A stretch of 6,003 nt of DNA from Chlamydiota bacterium (GCA_021772215.1 JAJFMK010000021.1:1-6003); one strand, 5' to 3'; shown: positions 1 to 6,003, numbered from the stretch's first letter. A program made the numbers and translations. Notes: generated from the sequence alone by a model not told the origin.

Positions 1-209
1 GAGATGAGGATTTTTTCAGTGCTTTCGTCTTAGTACTTGGGGTCTTCTTAGGCTCTGCTGCCTGGTGGATTCTGATCGGAGAGGGTGTCTCTCTCTTTCG
101 CCACCGCATTACTGAAGATATATTTATTTGGATTCACAAAGTAGCCGGTTCTGTGTTAGCATTATTTGGAATTTTACTACTCTATCACCTGGTCATGTAT
201 GAAATTTAA
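1..209 (+). CDS. LysE/RhtB-like exporter, C-terminal fragment (5' end outside window)
   Basis: Reading from base 3, an open frame enters from the left edge and stops at TAA 207-209, giving the last 68 residues of a protein. The fragment is strongly hydrophobic, with two probable membrane helices: one around VLVLGVFLGSAAWWILIG and one around HKVAGSVLALFGILLLYHLV. They are separated by a short charged loop containing RHRITED. The pattern Gly-Ser-x-x-Trp-Trp in the first helix and an aromatic/basic loop followed by a Gly-rich last helix resembles the C-terminus of LysE/RhtB amino-acid exporters, inner-membrane proteins of about 200 residues. This is family recognition from the tail only; another small multi-helix membrane protein is possible. 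Its stop codon lies 11 bases inside ytgA, so the two genes may be co-transcribed. The local DNA is AT-rich near the end. Confidence 0.6.
   Translation, partial: DEDFFSAFVLVLGVFLGSAAWWILIGEGVSLFRHRITEDIFIWIHKVAGSVLALFGILLLYHLVMYEI
133..162 (+). promoter_or_regulatory. Candidate sigma-70-like promoter for the ytg operon, inside the upstream gene
   Basis: TTCACA at 133-138 matches the -35 consensus at 5 of 6 bases. After 18 bases, TAGCAT at 157-162 matches the -10 consensus at 4 of 6. Transcription would begin near 169, leaving a leader of about 30 bases before the ytgA ATG at 199. The surrounding DNA is AT-rich compared with the operon. This is a weak, eye-found match inside a coding region; the operon could instead be read from a promoter beyond the left edge. 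I found no clear inverted repeat here that would mark a YtgR operator. Confidence 0.22.
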
Positions 210-1179
210 CTATTTTTTTCTCGCCCTTCTCCTACTTACTGGTTGTGCATTAAAGCAGGCCGGCAAAGAACATCGACAGCAGCTACAGAGCTGGATGGCT
301 CCCAATGGGAAGCTCAAAGTATTGGCCACCACAGGCATGATCAGCGATATTGTCCAAGAGATCGGCGGCGACAATATCGATACCTATACATTGATCCAAG
401 GTGATCTCGATCCCCACTCCTACCAGCTCGTTAAGGGTGACGACGAAAAACTGGCCTACGCAGATCTCGTTCTCTACAGCGGTTTAGGACTCGAGCATGG
501 GCCCAGCCTTCATAACTACCTCCATGACAATCCCAAAGCCTATCCCGTCGGTGACCAGATAGCTAAACTGCACCCGGGACGTATCCTCACCTACGACAAT
601 GTTGTCGACCCTCACGTCTGGATGGATCTCTCCTTATGGAAATATACCATTCCCTACATCTCGCAGCTGCTCTCTGAAAAAGATCCCGCACATGCAGAAG
701 GATATCGCCTAAGAGCGCAAAAGCTCTTCAACCAGTTTGACCAGGTCGACCAAGAGGTTCGCTCGATGCTTCAAGAGCTGCCGGAGAATCGACGCTATCT
801 CGTCACCAGCCATGACGCCTTCAACTACTTTACCCGTCGCTACCTTGCGACGGATGAGGAGGTTGAAAATGGCCAGTGGCAGGATCGCTTTGCCGCCCCG
901 GAAGGTCTCTCTCCCGAAAGCCAGCTCAGCGCCCATGAGATTCAGGCGATCATTGATCATCTCCAAGTTTATGGTATTGAGACCCTATTCCCTGAGTCCA
1001 ACTTAAGCCGTGATTCGATCCGCAAGATCGTCTCTGCCGGTAAAGAGAAGGGACTTGAGCTAAAAGTCAATGAGGTCCCCCTCTATGGGGACGCCATGGG
1101 ACCACAAGGGTCTCCGGGGGAGAGCTACATAGGGATGATCCGCCACAACGCGAAGACCATCTATGACAACCTCAAGTGA
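199..1179 (+). CDS. ytgA: Metal ABC transporter substrate-binding lipoprotein YtgA (TroA/ZnuA-like, cluster A-I)
   Basis: This is the metal-binding component of a Mn/Fe/Zn ABC importer, anchored on the periplasmic face of the inner membrane. I start it at ATG 199 because this gives an ideal lipoprotein signal: MKFNYFF, a Leu-rich core, then lipobox LTG-Cys with the lipidated Cys at residue 16. The same frame is open to a TTG at 166, but that would put a polar, Trp- and Cys-containing stretch in front of the signal. The protein is 326 residues, usual for the family. Ligand motifs, in order, are DPHSY (His73), DPHVWMD (His139), SHDAF (His205) and YGDAMG (Asp298). This three-His/one-Asp set is the TroA-like arrangement. 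There is no His-rich loop of the kind seen in many Zn-specific ZnuA proteins, so Mn or Fe is at least as likely as Zn. No Shine-Dalgarno sequence is evident; the start overlaps the upstream gene by 11 bases, so coupling is possible. Its stop overlaps ytgB by 17 bases. Confidence 0.93.
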   Translation: MKFNYFFLALLLLTGCALKQAGKEHRQQLQSWMAPNGKLKVLATTGMISDIVQEIGGDNIDTYTLIQGDLDPHSYQLVKGDDEKLAYADLVLYSGLGLEHGPSLHNYLHDNPKAYPVGDQIAKLHPGRILTYDNVVDPHVWMDLSLWKYTIPYISQLLSEKDPAHAEGYRLRAQKLFNQFDQVDQEVRSMLQELPENRRYLVTSHDAFNYFTRRYLATDEEVENGQWQDRFAAPEGLSPESQLSAHEIQAIIDHLQVYGIETLFPESNLSRDSIRKIVSAGKEKGLELKVNEVPLYGDAMGPQGSPGESYIGMIRHNAKTIYDNLK

Positions 1180-1939
1180 TACATCTCTAGAGGTTGAGAA
1201 TCTCACGGTTCACTATGACAGTACCCCTGCGCTTTGGGATATTAGCCTCTCCATTCCCACCGGAAAACTGGTCGGCATTGTCGGTCCCAACGGCGCCGGA
1301 AAGAGCACACTGAACAAAGCGGGCTTACAACTTATTCCCTCCTCTTCGGGACGCATCTCCTTTTTCAACCAGCCGCTTGAGCAGGTGAGAAAACGGATCG
1401 CCTACGTCCCACAAAAAGAGAGTGTCGATTGGGATTTTCCCATCACCGTCGAGCAGCTCGTACTTATGGGACGCTATGGCCAGCTAAAGCTGGCTCAGAG
1501 ACCAAGAGCTTGCGACTTTGAAGCGGTGGAGGCGGTTTTAGTGCAGGTAGGACTCTTAAGTCTAAAAGATCGACAGATTAGCCAGCTCTCCGGAGGCCAG
1601 CAGCAGCGCGCCTTTTTAGCAAGAGCGCTACTACAAGAGGCTGATCTCTACTTCATGGATGAGCCCTTTGTCGGTATCGACCAGACGACAGAAAAAATTC
1701 TCATTGAAATTCTGATGAAGATGAAAGAGGCTAAAAAGACAGTCTTTATCGTCCATCATGACCTCGGGACAGTGCGCTCTACCTTTGACTGGGCGATCAT
1801 GCTCAACATGCACCTCATCAAAGCGGGTCCCTTAGAGGAGGTTTTCACCAAAGAGAACCTAAAAAAGGCCTACGGTCAGCAGTACAATCTTCTCGACGAG
1901 GCGCTTAAACTCTCCAGTGAAATGCAAAGAGGGCGGTGA
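1163..1939 (+). CDS. ytgB: Metal ABC transporter ATP-binding protein YtgB
   Basis: This 258-residue cytoplasmic ATPase powers the YtgC/YtgD channel. All nucleotide-binding motifs are present: Walker A GPNGAGKST (residues 41-49), Q-loop Gln84 in YVPQK, signature LSGGQQQR (142-149), Walker B LYFMDEP with catalytic Glu167, D-loop GID (171-173) and switch His199 in VHHDL. The segment YVPQKESVDWDFPITVEQLV, with its Trp-Asp-Phe-Pro, is typical of the Mn/Zn-type (MntA/ZnuC/TroB) subfamily. The ATG at 1163 is the only reasonable start, since no other start codon lies between it and the conserved first strand. It lies 17 bases inside ytgA, with only a weak GAAG at 1152-1155 as a ribosome site, so translation is probably coupled. 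Just after Walker A the sequence reads TLNKAGLQL, where most relatives have a Leu-Leu-Lys-Ala-x-x-Gly-type helix; this is a mild divergence outside the catalytic residues. Confidence 0.95.
   Translation: MTTSSDTSLEVENLTVHYDSTPALWDISLSIPTGKLVGIVGPNGAGKSTLNKAGLQLIPSSSGRISFFNQPLEQVRKRIAYVPQKESVDWDFPITVEQLVLMGRYGQLKLAQRPRACDFEAVEAVLVQVGLLSLKDRQISQLSGGQQQRAFLARALLQEADLYFMDEPFVGIDQTTEKILIEILMKMKEAKKTVFIVHHDLGTVRSTFDWAIMLNMHLIKAGPLEEVFTKENLKKAYGQQYNLLDEALKLSSEMQRGR
1928..1933 (+). promoter_or_regulatory. Ribosome binding site deciding the ytgC start
   Basis: AGAGGG lies five bases before ATG 1939 but only two before the in-frame GTG at 1936. The spacing favours the ATG, which also gives a TGATG stop/start overlap with ytgB. 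Confidence 0.6.
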
Positions 1940-3261
1940 TGCCGGATCTCTTAAGCTATTTTTACGACCCCGTCCTGCGCGGCCCCACAGTGGGAACGAT
2001 GTTGATGTGTATCGCCTCATCGATTGTGGGCGTGATCCTTTTTTTAGAAAAGCGCAGCCTCATCGGTGAAACCCTCTCACACGCCGCCTACCCCGGTGTT
2101 GTCTTAGGCCTAGTGATAAGCTACGGATTTGAGGAGCTCTCATTTTTAGTGGCTCTCCTCTTTGGCAGCCTCACCGCCTCGATGGCCCTTGTTGCATACA
2201 ACCGTCTCACCCGTCTCTTCAATGTCAAAAGCGACTCAGCCCTCTGCATGGTTTTGGCCTCTTTTTTTGGAGTCGGTATTCTCTTTATCAGCGCCATCCA
2301 ACTCACCCATGGCGGCCTCTACAAACAGGCGGAAGGGTATCTCTTTGGCCAGGTGGCAACGATGAGCGACCTCCATATCTGGATCTACTTAACCTTCGCA
2401 TGTCTCATTGCTGGCCTAGTCGCCCTTCTCTACAAAGATCTACAGATAGCCCTTTTTGATCAGGAGTTTGCAAAAACGACAGGCATTAACATCGGCCGCC
2501 TCTCTAGCGTCACCTTCCTCTTAGTCGTCTTTGCTGTTGTGATCGGCGTGCGCTCTGTGGGGGTTGTGCTGATGAGCGCGATGCTGGTCGCCCCAGCTGT
2601 CGCGGCGCGGCAGTTTGTCAATCGCCTCTCATACCTCTTCTTCTTAAGCCCCCTTTTTGGAAGTGTCGCCGCGTTTTTAGGCAATATCTTCTCCTATGAG
2701 ATCACAAAAAGCTTCTCAAGCGGGCGTGTCAGCGGCGAGAGGCTCGTCCTCCCCACAGGCCCGACGATCGTTCTTGTTGCCTCAGCTTTGGCTCTTCTAG
2801 CGCTCCTCTTCGCTCCTAAACGGGGCGTTGTCAGCCGCTCGTTGCGCGCTCTTTCGTTTCGTCTGCGCTGCAGCAAGGAGAACCTTCTTAAAATGCTCTG
2901 GAGGCAAAAAGAGGGCGCTGACTTTAAGCAGCTCATCTCTTTTCTCTCCTTAAACCGCCTCATCGCTAGCTTTTTAATACAATATACCAAGATGCAGGGC
3001 TGGATCGCATATGAAAAGGGTCGCTACGTTCTCACATCGGATGGTCATCACAAAGCCTCTAAAATTGTCCGCCTCCATCGCCTATGGGAGGTATACCTCG
3101 TCGACTATGTTGGTTTAGGAGTTAAAGAGGTGCACGCCTCTGCTGAAGAGATGGAGCATATCCTTACCCCTGAACTTGAAAAAGAGCTGACCAAGCTTTT
3201 AAAAGACCCCAAAGAGGATCCACACCGTCAGCCGATCCCCCAATTGGAGGATCTGCCGTGA
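1939..3261 (+). CDS. ytgC: Metal ABC transporter permease fused to DtxR-family repressor (YtgC-YtgR)
   Basis: This 440-residue protein joins two modules. Residues 1 to about 292 are an ABC-3 family permease with about eight or nine hydrophobic helices and the family hallmarks: EKRSLIGETLSHAAYPG near the N-terminus, then FDQEFAKTTGI and RSVGVVLMSAMLVAPA in the second half. It ends at LLFAPKRG, a usual terminus for stand-alone permeases of this family, which are about 290 residues long. A basic linker (about 293-312) leads to a C-terminal DtxR/MntR-like domain of about 130 residues. In Chlamydia trachomatis the equivalent fusion is cleaved to release the YtgR repressor, which controls the ytg operon; the same processing here is inference. 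Translation starts at ATG 1939 in a TGATG overlap with ytgB, behind a good ribosome site. Its end overlaps ytgD by four bases. The permease would pair with YtgD to form a heterodimeric channel. Confidence 0.93.
   Translation: MPDLLSYFYDPVLRGPTVGTMLMCIASSIVGVILFLEKRSLIGETLSHAAYPGVVLGLVISYGFEELSFLVALLFGSLTASMALVAYNRLTRLFNVKSDSALCMVLASFFGVGILFISAIQLTHGGLYKQAEGYLFGQVATMSDLHIWIYLTFACLIAGLVALLYKDLQIALFDQEFAKTTGINIGRLSSVTFLLVVFAVVIGVRSVGVVLMSAMLVAPAVAARQFVNRLSYLFFLSPLFGSVAAFLGNIFSYEITKSFSSGRVSGERLVLPTGPTIVLVASALALLALLFAPKRGVVSRSLRALSFRLRCSKENLLKMLWRQKEGADFKQLISFLSLNRLIASFLIQYTKMQGWIAYEKGRYVLTSDGHHKASKIVRLHRLWEVYLVDYVGLGVKEVHASAEEMEHILTPELEKELTKLLKDPKEDPHRQPIPQLEDLP
2869..3258 (+). other. YtgR region: DtxR/MntR-type metal-sensing repressor domain within ytgC
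   Basis: The final 130 residues align by eye with the first two domains of DtxR. A degenerate winged helix-turn-helix (DFKQLISFLSLNRLIASFL, then MQGWIAYEKGRYVLTSDG) precedes the dimer/metal domain with HRLWEVYL, VHASAEEMEHIL and PHRQPIPQLEDL. Numbered from ATG 1939, the ancillary metal site of DtxR (His79, Glu83, His98) is conserved as His380, Glu384 and His399. At the primary site Glu406 and His407 match DtxR Glu105 and His106. The positions of DtxR Cys102 and, less certainly, Met10 are Glu403 and Glu314. There is no SH3-like third domain. The basic stretch at about residues 293-312 is the likely linker and the place to look for proteolytic release. Confidence 0.85.
3246..3250 (+). promoter_or_regulatory. 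Ribosome binding site deciding the ytgD GTG start
   Basis: A full GGAGG core lies seven bases before GTG 3258, inside the last codons of ytgC. It supports a GTG start that shares GTGA with the ytgC stop. Confidence 0.7.
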
Positions 3262-4253
3262 ACCCATACAGCAACCTCACTTTCTTTCCCTTCTTTGGAA
3301 TGCTTCTCAAGCGGGTTTGGCAGTTTCTCACATTGGAGCCGCTACAGCTGGCCCCCGACGAGCTGCAGCTGCTCGTTTTACTCTCTGTAGGAGTGGCCTC
3401 TGCCCTTGTCGGAACCTGGCTTGTTTTGCGTAAGATGGCGATGCTCGCCAATGCGCTCTCACACACTATTTTGCTAGGTATTGTCTTTGCCTTTATTCTC
3501 TGGCAAACGCTCCATGATACGACCCAGTTCGCCACGCTTTCGATGCCGCTGCCCTATCTCTTCGGCGCGGCCATTGCAATGGGACTTATAACCACATTTT
3601 TAACAGAAATCCTCACACGCCACGGCCGACTTCAAGAAGAGGCGAGCATCGGCGTTGTCTTTACCACGCTCTTTGCCTTGGGAGTCACCCTTGTGAACCT
3701 CGCCGCACGTAATGCCCACATCGGCGTCGAAGCTGTCACGGGAAATGTGGACGCCTTAACAAGTGAAGACCTCTATTTGGTACTGCCAACTCTTTTTCTT
3801 TCACTGATCCTCTTAATCACCTTCCATAAAGAGCTTTTGATCTCCACCTTCGACGCTGCCTTTGCTAGGGCGCTAGGATTTAAAAGCCAATTGATCACCT
3901 ACGGCTTAATGACTCTCGTCTCTTTGACGATCATCTCCGCCTTTCGCGCTGTCGGTGTCATCATGGTTTTAGCTCTTCTGACGATCCCGGCTAACATCGC
4001 TAGACTCTACTTCGATTCGGTTAAAATGATTCTTTTTGTGGCGAGCCTCATCGCAGCCGCTGTGGCGCTTCTTAGCGTCGCCCTCTCAAGACATCTCCTA
4101 ACAGACCTCGGCCTACCGCTTTCGACCGGTGGACTACTTGTCCTGATCCTCACCCTGTTTGCTCTCGTCGCCTTTAGTTTAAAACGACTAAGAGCTCGCC
4201 GGCCGACAGGGCAACCGCCACTTGGCCTTGAAGAGCCACATTGGAAAGACTAA
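3258..4253 (+). CDS. ytgD: Metal ABC transporter permease YtgD
   Basis: This is the second inner-membrane permease of the importer, 331 residues, with about eight or nine hydrophobic helices (for example about 36-57, 97-119, 132-150, 172-190, 256-276 and 290-308). ABC-3 family landmarks are LRKMAMLANALSHT (57-70), EEASIGVVF (127-135), FDAAFARALGF (198-208) and SAFRAVGVIMVLALLTIPA (227-245). It has a longer N-terminal extension than YtgC (about 30 residues, aromatic-rich) and no regulator domain. GTG 3258 is chosen because of the GGAGG upstream and the GTGA overlap with ytgC. After the last helix there is a short basic, Pro-containing cytoplasmic tail (about residues 309-331). The whole tail is encoded within DNA that also encodes the end of thiN on the other strand, so it may be a late, unconserved extension. 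Confidence 0.93.
   Translation: MNPYSNLTFFPFFGMLLKRVWQFLTLEPLQLAPDELQLLVLLSVGVASALVGTWLVLRKMAMLANALSHTILLGIVFAFILWQTLHDTTQFATLSMPLPYLFGAAIAMGLITTFLTEILTRHGRLQEEASIGVVFTTLFALGVTLVNLAARNAHIGVEAVTGNVDALTSEDLYLVLPTLFLSLILLITFHKELLISTFDAAFARALGFKSQLITYGLMTLVSLTIISAFRAVGVIMVLALLTIPANIARLYFDSVKMILFVASLIAAAVALLSVALSRHLLTDLGLPLSTGGLLVLILTLFALVAFSLKRLRARRPTGQPPLGLEEPHWKD
4174..4253. other. 80-base convergent overlap between ytgD and thiN 3' ends
   Basis: The + strand frame of ytgD continues to TAA 4251-4253, while the - strand frame of thiN continues to TAA at 4176-4174. ThiN's share (about the last 26 residues, from just after SLSN) looks like the normal C-terminal strands of the family. YtgD's share is the end of the last helix and a basic tail. 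No hairpin plus T-run is visible here or just beyond on either side. Confidence 0.85.
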
Positions 4254-4779
4254 TAAGTTCTGAAGAGAGGGTCTGCTCCACTAGCTCCCACTTGAGGCCC
4301 TTCGTTGTCACCCCCCTCACCTCATCGCTCAAAGGAATTAAGGATATGAGCTGACCAACATCCACATTCAAAGTGGCCTCCTTCGTTAAGACAAACGCCT
4401 CCTCCTCTCCATCTTCTATCCTAATCGTTGGAAAACGTCTTAAAAGGGCCATGTTATAGAGCGAATGGTCGATGCGCCGCCCAAAGGCGCCAAAGAGAGT
4501 CACCTGATCGTTTGGAAACTGCAAAATCGCCAGCTCCATATCGCTCTCATCCTTCTCTGTCGGATAGCGCCTCACCTCCACATCAAGATAGCGCCCAAGG
4601 AGCTCCTCTGATACTGAGTCAAGATCTCCTAAAATCAGGTCGGGTTGAATCCCCATCTGATCAAGCCAAATCAGCCCGCCATCGACAGCCACAACGATCT
4701 CAAAGCCTCTGATCTTCTCCGCAACCCGCTCAGGCTCCAAAATCACCCCATTGCCGATGATCGCAACCTTATCTGGCAC
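4174..4779 (-). CDS. thiN: Thiamine pyrophosphokinase
   Basis: This cytoplasmic enzyme transfers diphosphate from ATP to thiamine to make the cofactor thiamine diphosphate. The 201 residues match the family's usual length and show its motifs in order: AVDGG (31-35), PDLILGDLDS (46-55), TEKDESDMELA (74-84), LFGAFGRRIDHSLYN (95-109), then the C-terminal thiamine-binding domain with GVTTKGLKWEL (156-166) and SLSN (177-180). The Asp-rich GDLDS and KDESD motifs are the expected metal/ATP site. The start is GTG 4779, preceded at six bases by AGAGGG and overlapping the stop of the upstream ATPase gene as TAGTG, so the two are probably one transcript with coupled translation. No thiamine biosynthesis gene is nearby, which fits a salvage role but does not prove it. 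The 3' end runs 80 bases into the antisense of ytgD. Confidence 0.93.
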   Translation of the reverse strand: MPDKVAIIGNGVILEPERVAEKIRGFEIVVAVDGGLIWLDQMGIQPDLILGDLDSVSEELLGRYLDVEVRRYPTEKDESDMELAILQFPNDQVTLFGAFGRRIDHSLYNMALLRRFPTIRIEDGEEEAFVLTKEATLNVDVGQLISLIPLSDEVRGVTTKGLKWELVEQTLSSELISLSNVALQGQVAVALSAGELLVVLN

Positions 4780-6003
4780 TATTTTCCCTCTAATAGAATA
4801 TTTCTTTGATCAACTTCAGCCTTCCCTAGCCAGTAGCATAAAAGGGCTGCCGGAATCTTCATACAGCGCTTACCCTCACTAAAGTTATCTAAAATTGCTA
4901 AATCTTGTGGATTTTTTGCCACAACATAACTATCACGAATAATACTCTTTTGACGAGAAAGCTCGACTAGACCCGGAAGATCTCTCTTCTCAACAGATTG
5001 TGATTGGTACTTCACCTCAAAAGGGATCACCTGTCCATCGGTTTCGACAATGAGATCTACTTCACGGTTTTTCTGGTCGCGCCAGTAGGAAAACTTGGCC
5101 TGGCTCGTACGACAGTGTGACCAGAGATGTCCAATGATTGCTGTCTCTACACATTGGCTTAACGCATGCGGATTTTCTAAAATGGTCTTCCCTTTAAGTA
5201 GCACAGCAGGAGCAATTGCAGGGTCACTTAAATAGATCTTGTTTTTCCCTCGAAGAACCTCTTTTCCATAGCCAAAGGGAGGAAGCTTGTAGATAAGATG
5301 GGTCGATTCTAAAAGATCAACAAAGTTTTGTACGGTCTGCTTAGCAACTCCTAGATCCTTAGAAATTGTCTGGGTATCTTGCATCCCTCCGTCATGGAGA
5401 CATAAGAAAATGAAGAGCTGCTCTAGCTCTAAAATACGTCGGACACCAAAAAGAGCTGTCATATCTCTCTTTAAGACCTTCTCGATGATATCCTCTCTTA
5501 ATAGACGCTGCGCTTGGGTAATACTCTCAACAAGCGTGGTTTGTGGAAAGCCCCCTCGAATGAGATATTCATGAAAATGACCGATCAACTTAGAGGTGAC
5601 CTCGCTCATTTTGTGAAACTCACCTACAGTTTTGCCAAAAAGTGAGGGAAGAGAGGAAATTGTTGGAATATTGGGTATCTCAATCTTCTTTATCTGCAAA
5701 TACTCATAAAAGGAGAGTGTTGAAAGCTCAATATTATGCCACCGTCCTACACCCGACTCTTGATCTACATGAATGAGTGGTGTTGCGGATCCTGTAAAAA
5801 TAATGCGCTTCGATTTAAAGAAGTCGACGTGATGCTTAATCCAGGTCCCAATGTTTTTAATAAACTGCGCTTCATCTAAGAAGAGATACTCCTCCCCTTC
5901 GACTTTAGGTTCAAGCTCTCGCCACGCCTCTAAAACAGCATCAATTCCTGCCAATTTGCAGATCGGATGGTCGAATGTAACATAGAGGATATTGGCTGGT
6001 TTC
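4779..6003 (-). CDS. AAA_14/DUF4143-type ATPase, N-terminus missing at window edge
   Basis: The frame is open to the right edge, giving 407 visible residues. A TTG at 5954 is an internal Leu, because the reading KPANILYVTFDHPICK continues upstream of it in the style of the family. The P-loop lies outside the window. Visible, numbered from the edge: Walker B YLFLDEAQ (39-46), sensor-like FTGSATPL (69-76), YLIRGGFP (146-153), a winged-helix segment KDLGVAKQTVQNFVDLLES (about 215-233), KIYLSDPAI, then a PD-(D/E)xK nuclease-like tail with Glu286, YWRDQ (306-310), EVDLIVE (Asp316) and FEVK (Glu329, Lys331). This layout, an ATPase plus DUF4143 with a nuclease-fold end, is widespread in archaea and bacteria, and its role is unknown to me. 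Sample lines of this gene give about 37-48% G+C against roughly 50-60% in the neighbours, suggesting separate acquisition. Its stop overlaps the thiN start by one base. Confidence 0.85.
   Translation of the reverse strand, partial: KPANILYVTFDHPICKLAGIDAVLEAWRELEPKVEGEEYLFLDEAQFIKNIGTWIKHHVDFFKSKRIIFTGSATPLIHVDQESGVGRWHNIELSTLSFYEYLQIKKIEIPNIPTISSLPSLFGKTVGEFHKMSEVTSKLIGHFHEYLIRGGFPQTTLVESITQAQRLLREDIIEKVLKRDMTALFGVRRILELEQLFIFLCLHDGGMQDTQTISKDLGVAKQTVQNFVDLLESTHLIYKLPPFGYGKEVLRGKNKIYLSDPAIAPAVLLKGKTILENPHALSQCVETAIIGHLWSHCRTSQAKFSYWRDQKNREVDLIVETDGQVIPFEVKYQSQSVEKRDLPGLVELSRQKSIIRDSYVVAKNPQDLAILDNFSEGKRCMKIPAALLCYWLGKAEVDQRNILLEGK
4786..4791 (-). promoter_or_regulatory. Ribosome binding site for thiN
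   Basis: On the - strand AGAGGG lies six bases before GTG 4779, inside the last codons of the ATPase gene. It supports the GTG start and coupled translation of the pair. Confidence 0.6.

Noticed and set aside
166..198. In-frame upstream TTG start for ytgA, adding 11 residues
   Set aside because: It would place a polar stretch with Trp and Cys ahead of a signal peptide that is ideal from ATG 199, and it has no ribosome site.
2694..2990. 98-codon antisense frame under ytgC
   Set aside because: It is opposite strongly conserved permease/regulator sequence, is rich in Arg and low-complexity, and has no family resemblance.
3164..3535. 123-codon antisense frame across the ytgC-ytgD junction
   Set aside because: It is Ser- and Arg-rich with no recognisable domain, and is opposite two certain genes; explained as a shadow of their codon usage.
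4474..4490. Short hairpin GCGCC / GGCGC as a possible terminator for the ytg transcript
   Set aside because: The stem is only five base pairs, with no T-run on either strand, and it encodes the conserved FGAFGRR motif of thiN.
4428..4712. 94-codon + strand frame under thiN
   Set aside because: It is a Ser/Pro/Gln-rich product with no family features, opposite the core catalytic motifs of thiN.
5952..5954. TTG as the start of the DUF4143 ATPase
   Set aside because: The frame is open and family-like all the way to the right edge, and the family's P-loop must lie upstream; the codon is an internal Leu.

Overview
The window most likely comes from an environmental (non-Chlamydiaceae) member of the Chlamydiota. 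The strongest evidence is a four-gene metal ABC transporter operon in the ytgABCD order in which the third gene is a membrane permease fused to a C-terminal DtxR-type metal-sensing repressor (YtgC-YtgR). That fusion is characteristic of chlamydiae. Hand-counted sample lines give roughly 50-60% G+C in the transporter genes, which is high for the phylum and argues against Chlamydia itself. I cannot name the genus.

Layout, left to right. Bases 1-209 hold the C-terminal end of a LysE/RhtB-like membrane exporter (+). Overlapping its end, ytgA (lipoprotein metal-binding protein), ytgB (ATPase), ytgC-ytgR (permease plus repressor) and ytgD (second permease) run on the + strand to 4253. Every junction overlaps, by 17, 1 and 4 bases within the operon, so the genes are probably co-transcribed and translationally coupled. 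On the - strand, a partial AAA-type ATPase of the AAA_14/DUF4143 class enters from the right edge and is followed, with a one-base TAGTG overlap, by thiN (thiamine pyrophosphokinase). The 3' ends of thiN and ytgD overlap by 80 bases in opposite orientation, so there is no intergenic space in which a conventional terminator could sit.

How the genes work together. YtgA captures a divalent metal (Mn2+, Fe2+ or Zn2+; the ligand set is three His and one Asp) at the outer face of the inner membrane. YtgC and YtgD form the channel and YtgB powers it. The YtgR domain, made as part of the permease, would sense imported metal and repress the operon. ThiN makes the cofactor thiamine diphosphate from thiamine, presumably salvaged. 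The DUF4143 ATPase has no assigned role; its DNA is visibly more AT-rich than its neighbours, which suggests separate acquisition.

There is no gene-free stretch longer than 300 bases. I saw no tRNA, rRNA, CRISPR array, insertion sequence or convincing intrinsic terminator. The most interesting features are the permease-repressor fusion and its ligand residues, and the 80-base convergent overlap. I see no sign of a wholly undescribed system.
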